6,135 bases of DNA. Source: an uncultured Veillonella sp. GTDB lineage: Bacteria; Bacillota; Negativicutes; Veillonellales; Veillonellaceae. The first letter of the stretch is position 1. Every line of letters begins with the position of its first letter. The notes beneath the pieces were generated by a model. That model had not been told where the DNA came from. It did not search any database and worked only from the letters and a program-made list of their open reading frames with translations. The position numbers were made by a program, and so were the translations under genes. Shown one piece after another: positions 1-5,110 of this stretch. The DNA lies in the NCBI GenBank assembly GCA_934216375.1, contig CAKQBP010000086.1, positions 1 through 6,135 on the forward strand. Direction: 5' to 3'.

Positions 1-527
1 GCTTCGAATTGACTGAAGATGGTATTTCTCCTCGTACAATTCCTGGCATGAAAAATGGTCTATTCCTTTCCACAGGTTTAGAGCATAATGAAGAAGGTAA
101 ACCAGCAGAAGCGCCTACAATGCACGTAGCGCAAACTGATAAACGTTTCCGTAAATTGGAAACTGTAGCTGACAATTATGAACCATTCTTGAACAATGCT
201 AAATACGACGAAGCGGATGTACTCGTTGTAGGTATGGCTTCTAGTCGTGGTGCTATCGAAGAAGCTGTTGCTGAATTCGATCAAGAAGGTGTTAAAGTTA
301 ACCATTTACAATTGCGCTTAATTAAACCATTCCCAGCAAAGCAATTACAACCGTTCTTTGATGCGGCGAAAAAAGTAGTTATTGTAGAACACAATAAAAC
401 TGGTCAATTGGCTAACTTATTTAAAATCAACATGCATAAGAAACATAAGATTTCTAGCTGCTTGAAATACGATGGTAATCCATTCACAAAAAGTTATGTG
501 AAAAATGCGATTAAGGAGGTCCTATAA
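1..527 (+). CDS. korA: 2-oxoacid:ferredoxin oxidoreductase subunit alpha (C-terminal part, cut by window start)
   Basis: This is the 3' end of the alpha subunit of a 2-oxoacid:acceptor oxidoreductase, which with KorB decarboxylates a 2-oxoacid to the acyl-CoA and passes electrons to ferredoxin in the cytoplasm. The frame is already open at base 3 (Phe-Glu before the first possible TTG at 9), so the gene starts upstream; 174 residues are visible. The segment GISPRTIPGM followed by STGLEHNEEG is typical of KorA proteins. Next comes an alpha/beta domain (ADVLVVGMASSRGAIEEAV, then LRLIKPFP and VVIVEHNKTGQL), the PFOR domain II type. The end reads KYDGNPFTKSYV, also family-like. It stops one base before korB, so the two are co-transcribed. 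The missing N-terminus would decide whether a gamma domain is fused, which the absence of a separate gamma gene after korB suggests. 2-oxoglutarate is the likeliest substrate, but other 2-oxoacids cannot be excluded. Confidence 0.88.
   Translation, partial: FELTEDGISPRTIPGMKNGLFLSTGLEHNEEGKPAEAPTMHVAQTDKRFRKLETVADNYEPFLNNAKYDEADVLVVGMASSRGAIEEAVAEFDQEGVKVNHLQLRLIKPFPAKQLQPFFDAAKKVVIVEHNKTGQLANLFKINMHKKHKISSCLKYDGNPFTKSYVKNAIKEVL
513..520 (+). promoter_or_regulatory. Shine-Dalgarno site that fixes the korB start
   Basis: AAGGAGGT lies inside the last codons of korA, 8 nt before the ATG at 529. It makes 529 the start rather than the in-frame ATG at 505, which has no comparable site and would add eight residues unlike the family's N-terminus. 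Confidence 0.85.
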
Positions 528-528
528 T

Positions 529-1401
529 ATGACAACAGCTAAAGATTACAGAAATGATATTCGTCCTAACTGGTGTCCAGGCTGTGGCCATTATGGGGTT
601 CAAGCGGCGATTACTGACGCTGTAGTAGCGAAAAATATTCCACCAGAAAAATTAGCCGTAATTTCCGGTATTGGTTGTTCTAGCCGTATCGGTGGCTATT
701 TCTACGCTTATGGTGCGCATACAACTCATGGCCGTGCGCTTCCTTATGCGCAAGGTGTTAAGCTTGCTAACCAAGACCTAGAAGTTATTGCATTTTCCGG
801 TGACGGTGATGCCTTTGCTATCGGTATGGGTCACACCATTCATGCTTTTAAACGTAATGTAAACATGACATACGTAGTAATGGATAACCATGTATATGGT
901 TTGACTAAAGGTCAAGCATCCCCTCGTTCTGATATCGGTTTTGTTACAAAAACAACTCCTCATGGTGCGTTTGAGTCTCCATTGTCCGTTTGTGAAACTG
1001 CGATTGCAGCAGGTGCTACATTTGTAGCACAAAGCTATATGGTGAATCGTAAAGAGCTCGTTGATTTGATTCAACAAGCTATGGATCATGAGGGCTTCTC
1101 CTTCATCAATGTATTTAGCCCATGTGTTACATATAATAAACGCAATAGTTATGATTGGTTCAAAGAACATTTAGTAGCATTGCCTGAAGGTTATGACCCA
1201 ACAGATCGTGCAACAGCGCTTAAAACTTTGGGTGATACTGATGGTTTGGTTACAGGTCTTATCTATCAAAATACATCTAAACCTTCCTTTGAAAAAGCAA
1301 TGGCTGTAGCAAATGGCGGACCACATCCTCGTCCATTGACTGAAGATGTTGTAAAACCTGATCAAGCATTATTCGACAGCCTTTGTAATGGCTTCAAATA
1401 A
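529..1401 (+). CDS. korB: 2-oxoacid:ferredoxin oxidoreductase subunit beta (TPP-binding)
   Basis: KorB carries the thiamine diphosphate site and, in this family, one 4Fe-4S cluster; it works with KorA to convert a 2-oxoacid plus CoA to acyl-CoA, CO2 and reduced ferredoxin. The product has 290 residues, usual for the beta subunit. Visible motifs, in order: WCPGCG at 15-20 (Cys16 and Cys19), GIGCSSR at 47-53 (Cys50), THGRALPYAQG at 66-76, the TPP/Mg motif GDGDAFAIG at 91-99 with DNHVYGLTKGQ at 119-129, and FSPCVTYN at 196-203 (Cys199). The four cysteines are the expected cluster ligands. The ATG at 529 follows a strong ribosome binding site. The gene begins one base after korA and ends 41 bases before a terminator, so no gamma or delta subunit gene follows. 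2-oxoglutarate as substrate is inferred from overall similarity to KorB rather than from a diagnostic residue. Confidence 0.93.
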   Translation: MTTAKDYRNDIRPNWCPGCGHYGVQAAITDAVVAKNIPPEKLAVISGIGCSSRIGGYFYAYGAHTTHGRALPYAQGVKLANQDLEVIAFSGDGDAFAIGMGHTIHAFKRNVNMTYVVMDNHVYGLTKGQASPRSDIGFVTKTTPHGAFESPLSVCETAIAAGATFVAQSYMVNRKELVDLIQQAMDHEGFSFINVFSPCVTYNKRNSYDWFKEHLVALPEGYDPTDRATALKTLGDTDGLVTGLIYQNTSKPSFEKAMAVANGGPHPRPLTEDVVKPDQALFDSLCNGFK

Positions 1402-1442
1402 GCATTAGCAGAACACTATAGATACTTGCTTGTCTACATAAT

Positions 1443-1473
1443 AAACGTGTCACCTTTGGGTGGCACGTTTTTT
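1443..1473 (+). terminator. Intrinsic terminator after korAB
   Basis: A 12-bp stem (1443-1454 with 1459-1470, one G-U pair) with the loop TTTG is followed by a run of six T at 1468-1473, three of which also pair in the stem base. It lies 41 bases after the korB stop and ends the korAB transcript. The region up to the next promoter (1474-1520) is AT-rich and shows nothing else. Confidence 0.9.
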
Positions 1474-1520
1474 GTATGTACTATTTTATGAAAACTATTT
1501 AGTATATTGCTTTCTGCGAT

Positions 1521-1552
1521 TTGTCCCATGTGGTTATATAACGTGATATAAT
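1521..1552 (+). promoter_or_regulatory. Probable extended -10 promoter of the MATE gene
   Basis: A perfect -10 box TATAAT at 1547-1552 is preceded by TGA at 1544-1546, giving the extended form TGNTATAAT. The only -35-like element is TTGTCC at 1521-1526, at a poor 20-bp spacing, so the promoter probably relies on the extended -10. Transcription would start near 1559, at the first base or so of the tandem repeat. It lies after the korAB terminator, so the MATE gene is its own unit. Confidence 0.6.
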
Positions 1553-1558
1553 AAGGAC

Positions 1559-1598
1559 ATTGTATGATATTCATTGCAATTGTATCGTATTCATTGCA
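1559..1598 (+). repeat. Two-copy 20-bp tandem repeat in the MATE leader
   Basis: Copy 1 (1559-1578) is ATTGTATGATATTCATTGCA and copy 2 (1579-1598) is ATTGTATCGTATTCATTGCA. They are directly adjacent and match at 18 of 20 positions; the differences are the two adjacent bases 8 and 9 of the unit. The junction creates the palindrome ATTGCAAT (1573-1580). The repeat fills nearly all the space between the predicted transcription start and the ribosome binding site (AGAGG at 1598-1602). A 20-bp period places both copies on the same face of the helix, as for a pair of protein-binding half sites, but a chance slippage duplication is equally possible. Confidence 0.85.
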
Positions 1599-1607
1599 GA
1601 GGTTTTT

Positions 1608-2954
1608 ATGAAAGCATACGAAAAGGGGATTAGTCTATCTATCTGGACTTTGAGTTGGCCTATATTTATTGAAGTGTTCCTACAGATGCTAGTAGGTAAT
1701 ATAGACCAATTGATGATGAGTCACTACTCGCCTCAAGCGGTAGCAGCGGTAGCTAATGCCAATCAAATTTTAAATATCTTTATTATGCTCATCATCGTCA
1801 TGAGTACAGCTACGACGATTTTGATTGCTCAATATTTAGGAGCGAGAAACCAGTCCAAGCTATCAGAAGTATGTACGGTCAGCTTAATGATGAATTTTCT
1901 CTTTTCATCTATAGCGGCAGTATTCTTTATTACTTGCCATGAATGGATCTTTACATGGCTAGGTATACCACCAGAAACGATGAGTGATACGTCGATATAT
2001 ACTACTATCGTTGCTGCAGGGCTACCGATACAAGCGATGTATTATGCGTTAGTAGCCGTATTTAGAGGTCACTCATTAACACGCGTTACCATGTACATTG
2101 CCCTTGTGATGAATATCATTCATATTCTAACAAACTATGTATTAATCTTTGGACATGGTCCAATACCAAGTCTTGGGGTATTAGGTGTTTCTATTTCTAC
2201 GTGGCTATCTAAGGTAGTAGGCCTCATTATTATTGGTTATACTTTTAAGAAATTATTGACCTTAAAAATTAGCTTTTCATTCTTAAAACCATTTCCGTGG
2301 CATACGGTTAAATCTTTATTGCATATCAGTGTTCCTTCTGGTGGAGAAACATTGAGCTATCAATTGTCTCAAACGACGATTATGAAAATGGTCAATATTT
2401 TGGGACTCGCGGTAATCAATACAAAGGTGTATGTATCTGTTATCGCCATGCTTTGTTATGTATACACCATAGCGCTATCCAATGCTTCACAAGTTATTGT
2501 AGGCTTCCTAATGGGCGCTAAACGCCAAGAGGAGGTTACTAGTCGGGTATGGAGGTCCATGTATTTAGCGATTGCTATTAGCGTAGGTCTTGCTACATTC
2601 TTCTATGTGACTAGTGATTTTGTTGTATCTGTGTTTACTTCAGATCCGGAAATCTTAGAGTTAGCACATAATGTATTACTGGTTGAGATTTTTCTTGAGT
2701 TAGGACGTGCAGTAAATATCGTTATGGTTGGTTGTTTGCAGGCTGCCGGTGATATTCGTACGCCTATGCTAGTGGGAATCTTTGGCATGTGGTTATGCGC
2801 CGTGCCATTATCGTATCTATTTGGTATTTACTGGGGTTGGGGCCTTGTTGGTATATGGATTGCCATGGCCGCTGATGAAATCTTGCGAGGTGTATTGTTT
2901 GTATATCGTTGGTATAGCGGTAAATGGAGAAACAAGCATCTTATCGAAGCTTAA
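1608..2954 (+). CDS. MATE-family multidrug/cation antiporter
   Basis: This is an inner-membrane exporter of the multidrug and toxic compound extrusion family, which typically expels cationic drugs or metabolites in exchange for Na+ or H+. The 448-residue length and about 12 hydrophobic segments fit the family. The two-lobed pattern is visible: the first half has GNIDQLMM at 30-37 (Asp33), AQYLGAR at 74-80 and VFRGHSLTR at 151-159; the second half repeats it with SVPSGGETLSYQ at 241-252, GFLMGAKR at 299-306 and CLQAAGDIRTPM at 376-387. The ATG at 1608 is chosen because AGAGG (1598-1602) sits 5 nt upstream and the product then starts with a short polar stretch and the first membrane segment. 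The same frame is open back to a TTG at 1560, but that lies at the predicted transcription start. It is monocistronic as far as can be seen, with its own promoter and an unusual repeated leader. The substrate cannot be told from sequence; similarity to NorM or DinF branches is not resolved. Confidence 0.92.
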   Translation: MKAYEKGISLSIWTLSWPIFIEVFLQMLVGNIDQLMMSHYSPQAVAAVANANQILNIFIMLIIVMSTATTILIAQYLGARNQSKLSEVCTVSLMMNFLFSSIAAVFFITCHEWIFTWLGIPPETMSDTSIYTTIVAAGLPIQAMYYALVAVFRGHSLTRVTMYIALVMNIIHILTNYVLIFGHGPIPSLGVLGVSISTWLSKVVGLIIIGYTFKKLLTLKISFSFLKPFPWHTVKSLLHISVPSGGETLSYQLSQTTIMKMVNILGLAVINTKVYVSVIAMLCYVYTIALSNASQVIVGFLMGAKRQEEVTSRVWRSMYLAIAISVGLATFFYVTSDFVVSVFTSDPEILELAHNVLLVEIFLELGRAVNIVMVGCLQAAGDIRTPMLVGIFGMWLCAVPLSYLFGIYWGWGLVGIWIAMAADEILRGVLFVYRWYSGKWRNKHLIEA

Positions 2955-2983
2955 TTTCATTCTCCCTAATTTTGATTTATAAT
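2955..2983 (+). promoter_or_regulatory. Possible tyrA promoter
   Basis: A perfect TATAAT at 2978-2983 lies just after the MATE stop. The -35 position at 17-bp spacing is only TTTCAT (2955-2960, three matches to consensus). If real, it gives a leader of about 70 nt that contains the hairpin and small ORF described separately. The AT richness of this spacer makes a chance match possible. Confidence 0.4.
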
Positions 2984-3005
2984 TAGCTAAATAATAATGT
3001 AATAT

Positions 3006-3043
3006 AACTAGCATTATATTGGAGAATAGACATTGCTAGTTTT
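3006..3043 (+). other. Leader hairpin before tyrA (weak terminator or regulatory stem)
   Basis: AACTAGCA (3006-3013) pairs perfectly with TGCTAGTT (3034-3041). Inside, TATT (3017-3020) can pair with AATA (3025-3028) around a GGAG loop. Four T follow or overlap the base (3040-3043), too few for a strong terminator. It could end some MATE transcripts, or act on tyrA translation. No T-box or other known riboswitch fits in this 107-nt gap. Confidence 0.45.
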
Positions 3044-3065
3044 ACTTGAAAGTAGGTTTATATGA
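3033..3065 (+). other. Possible 10-codon leader ORF coupled to tyrA
   Basis: A TTG at 3033 lies 8 nt after GGAG (3021-3024) and opens a frame encoding MLVLLESRFI. Its TGA stop (3063-3065) overlaps the tyrA ATG (3062-3064) in an ATGA junction. The putative ribosome binding site is in the loop, and the first codons are in the 3' arm, of the hairpin at 3006-3041. The peptide holds one Phe and no Tyr, so it is not a classic tyrosine attenuator. It is short enough to arise by chance. Confidence 0.2.
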
Positions 3066-3949
3066 GCAAGACTGTGGGCATTATTGGACTAGGTCTATTA
3101 GGTGGGTCCTTGGCAAAGGCCTTAAAGGCATATACCGATTATGAGGTAGTAGGCTATGCACGTCGTCAAGAGGTCTGTGATGCGGCCATTCAAGATGGTG
3201 TGGTAAAAGCTGCGTGGACTGAAGTTGAGCCATTGATTAAGAACTCAGATATCGTTGTGTTCTCCTTGCCTCCTGATACAAATGCACGACTTTTTACTGA
3301 AACGGCTCATCTATTTAGACCGGGACAAGTCGTAACCGATGTATCTAGTGCGAAGGAAAATTTTGTACGAGCCGTTTATGAATCGATTCCTAAGGGGACC
3401 GTTTTCGTATCTGTCCATCCTATGGCAGGATCCGAAAAGGGTGGGTATGAAGTATCTCATAAAAACCTATTCAAAGGTATGGGCTGGATCGTGTTAGAAG
3501 ATAAGGCATCTGATGTATATAGTGAAGAAGTAGCTCAAGAATTAGCTGACATGGGTCGGGCCTTAGGGTCTCGTATCGAGTTTGTCGATATTTATGACCA
3601 TGATGCATATCTTGCGATGGTTAGTCATATGCCTCATTTGTTGGCGTCCATTGTGACACAAGTTTCTGGTGGTGGTGAATTGGGCGAATTACGCATGAAA
3701 TTATCTGCTGGTGGGTTCCGTGACTGCACCCGTGTTGCAGGTGGGTTGCCATCTATGTGGCGTGAAATTATCTATGGAAATCGTCGCAATGTCATCGAAG
3801 GTCTCACACAAGTTGAAGCAGAAATTCAACGTGTAAAAGAGATACTTTTACAAGAGGATGACGGTCAAGAATTAGAAATCTATCTTGAACGAAGCCGTGA
3901 GATTCGAGGAAAGTTACCTTATTTAACTGGTCAAATTAAGGATAATTAA
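3062..3949 (+). CDS. tyrA: Prephenate dehydrogenase (short form, no ACT domain)
   Basis: TyrA oxidatively decarboxylates prephenate to 4-hydroxyphenylpyruvate with NAD(P)+, the step committing chorismate-derived carbon to tyrosine. The 295-residue protein shows an N-terminal Rossmann fold with GLGLLGGS at 9-16, TDVSSAK at 92-98, the conserved HPMAGSE at 119-125, then the helical dimerisation domain with DHDAYLAMVSHMPH at 179-192 and SAGGFRDCTR at 215-224. The His in the HPMAG segment and the Arg in the GFRD.TR segment correspond to positions known in the family for catalysis and prephenate binding. The protein ends about 70 residues after that motif; many Firmicutes TyrA proteins (about 370 residues) add a C-terminal ACT domain for tyrosine feedback, which is missing here. 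The ATG at 3062 follows a modest AGTAGG site (3051-3056). No other aromatic-pathway genes adjoin it, so it is separated from any aro operon. No terminator is evident after it, so reading into the next genes is possible. Arogenate as an alternative substrate cannot be excluded. Confidence 0.93.
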   Translation: MSKTVGIIGLGLLGGSLAKALKAYTDYEVVGYARRQEVCDAAIQDGVVKAAWTEVEPLIKNSDIVVFSLPPDTNARLFTETAHLFRPGQVVTDVSSAKENFVRAVYESIPKGTVFVSVHPMAGSEKGGYEVSHKNLFKGMGWIVLEDKASDVYSEEVAQELADMGRALGSRIEFVDIYDHDAYLAMVSHMPHLLASIVTQVSGGGELGELRMKLSAGGFRDCTRVAGGLPSMWREIIYGNRRNVIEGLTQVEAEIQRVKEILLQEDDGQELEIYLERSREIRGKLPYLTGQIKDN

Positions 3950-3998
3950 AATGGCGTAGTTTTGTATCCTATAAGAGAGTAAATGTAACTGAAAAAAC

Positions 3999-4026
3999 AT
4001 GACATATATCTAGAATCGTGTATACT
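3999..4026 (+). promoter_or_regulatory. Promoter of the CobT-family gene pair
   Basis: ATGACA at 3999-4004 (five of six to TTGACA) and TATACT at 4021-4026 (five of six to TATAAT) are 16 bp apart. Transcription would begin near 4033, inside the palindrome ATATCGATAT (4029-4038), leaving a leader of about 40 nt. That is far too short for a cobalamin riboswitch. Confidence 0.6.
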
Positions 4027-4072
4027 ATATATCGATATGAGTATGTAAATATATTATGTTAAGGGAGCTTTT

Positions 4073-5110
4073 ATGAGTTTGTTACAAGAAACTTGTGGCG
4101 CTATTACAGGTCGCAGCTTAAAGATTGAACAACATATATTTAATAGCTGGAATGCAGAATCACCGGTGGAACTATATGGTCGTCTTGTAGATGTTGTGGC
4201 TCAATATGGGGCGGCTACGAATCAAGAGCAGGTAACCGTGCCAAAACCATGTATGATTATTGCTTCTGCGGATCTTGGCGTAGCTGATATGGGTGTCAGT
4301 GCGTATCCCAAGGAAACAACTGTTGGGATGACACAAAATTATCTAATCCCTAAAGGGGCGGGTGCTAACTCCCTAGCTAATTATTGTGGGGCCCAAATGG
4401 AAGTTATTGACATGGGGATTGATGCGGATATGAGTTGGGTTCCAGGCCTTCGAAGTCATAAACTGGGGATGGGTACAAAAAACTTTGTAGAAGAGCCCGC
4501 CATGACGCGCGAACAAGCCGTGGAGGGCATCGAAACAGGGATTCGTCTAGTAAAAGAAAAAATCGATGAAGGTTTCAACGTATTTTTGGTAGGTGAAATG
4601 GGCATATCGAATACGACAGCTAGTGCCCTTATGACTGCTAAGTTTGCAGGACTTACAGCGGAAGAGGCGACGGGACGAGGAACGAATATTTCCGATGAAC
4701 GACTCAAACTAAAACAGCGGATCGTTCATGATGTGCTAGAAAAATATAAGGATATTAGTAAGGATGATGCTCTTGGTATTTTATCGTCTGTAGGCGGTTT
4801 TGAATTTGCTTGTATTGTTGGTGTTATCTTAGGCGCTGCAGCAAATCATGGGTTAGTTATTATCGATGGATTTAATACATCGGCTTGTGCATTGGTGGCT
4901 AAAACGTTGGCTCCAAAAGCGATGGATTATGTGATGGCATCTCATTTGTCTGCTGAAAAGGCGGCGAAGTCCTCCTTAGAAAACCTAGGCTTAGAAGCGT
5001 ATGTAGACTTAGGACTTTGTTTGGGGGAGGCCTCTGGCAGTTCGATACAAATGGGGATGCTAGATCTTGCGGTGCATATGTATATGGCCATTACAGGAGG
5101 TAATAAATGA
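4073..5110 (+). CDS. cobT: CobT-family nicotinate-nucleotide phosphoribosyltransferase, ArsA-like subunit
   Basis: CobT enzymes move the ribose phosphate of nicotinate mononucleotide to the base that becomes the lower ligand of a cobamide. The 345-residue product keeps the CobT framework: GVSAYP at 74-79, KGAGANSLA at 94-102, GTKNF at 134-138, GEMGISNTT at 174-182, GRGTN with DER and lysines at 201-214, GGFEFACIVG at 241-250, IDGFNTSACAL at 264-274, SHLSAEKA at 290-297 and LGEASGS at 317-323. Glu319 corresponds to the catalytic glutamate of CobT (E317 in Salmonella). Two departures stand out: the usual DHG reads DLG at 67-69, and the usual GEGTG reads GEASG. The ATG at 4073 follows AAGGGAG (4061-4067) by 5 nt. 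A second, more diverged CobT homologue overlaps its 3' end, as in the ArsAB heterodimer of Sporomusa ovata that attaches phenol or p-cresol. I infer that this is the ArsA-type subunit. An ordinary benzimidazole-using CobT is the alternative; family membership itself is near certain. Confidence 0.9.
   Translation: MSLLQETCGAITGRSLKIEQHIFNSWNAESPVELYGRLVDVVAQYGAATNQEQVTVPKPCMIIASADLGVADMGVSAYPKETTVGMTQNYLIPKGAGANSLANYCGAQMEVIDMGIDADMSWVPGLRSHKLGMGTKNFVEEPAMTREQAVEGIETGIRLVKEKIDEGFNVFLVGEMGISNTTASALMTAKFAGLTAEEATGRGTNISDERLKLKQRIVHDVLEKYKDISKDDALGILSSVGGFEFACIVGVILGAAANHGLVIIDGFNTSACALVAKTLAPKAMDYVMASHLSAEKAAKSSLENLGLEAYVDLGLCLGEASGSSIQMGMLDLAVHMYMAITGGNK
5095..5109 (+). promoter_or_regulatory. 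Ribosome binding site and ATGA coupling junction between the two CobT-family genes
   Basis: AGGAGG at 5095-5100, within the last codons of the first gene, stands 6 nt before the ATG at 5107. That ATG overlaps the TGA stop at 5108-5110. The arrangement implies coupled translation, as expected for two subunits made in equal amounts. Confidence 0.85.

Noticed and set aside
505..528. Earlier in-frame ATG for korB
   Set aside because: It lies before the strong AAGGAGGT site at 513-520, has no good ribosome binding site of its own, and adds eight residues not typical of KorB.
778..1170. Antisense open frames opposite korB (also 78-305, 1171-1365) and opposite or within the other genes
   Set aside because: Each lies over a well-supported gene, shows no recognisable motif and lacks a ribosome binding site context. 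They are shadows of coding sequence.
1560..1607. TTG start giving a 16-residue N-terminal extension of the MATE protein
   Set aside because: It coincides with the predicted transcription start and the tandem repeat, and the purine stretch AAGGA is only 2 nt away. The ATG at 1608 has a well-placed site.
2782..2982. Small + strand frame overlapping the end of the MATE gene, and its antisense counterpart at 2817-3014
   Set aside because: Both largely overlap the MATE coding region in other frames and have no motif or initiation signal.
2955..3061. T-box or amino-acid riboswitch before tyrA
   Set aside because: The spacer is only 107 nt and shows neither the length nor the conserved elements of a T-box; only a simple hairpin is present.
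4029..4038. Palindrome ATATCGATAT at the probable transcription start of the CobT-like pair as a defined operator
   Set aside because: It is a short AT-rich palindrome in AT-rich DNA and could easily be chance; noted only within the promoter entry.
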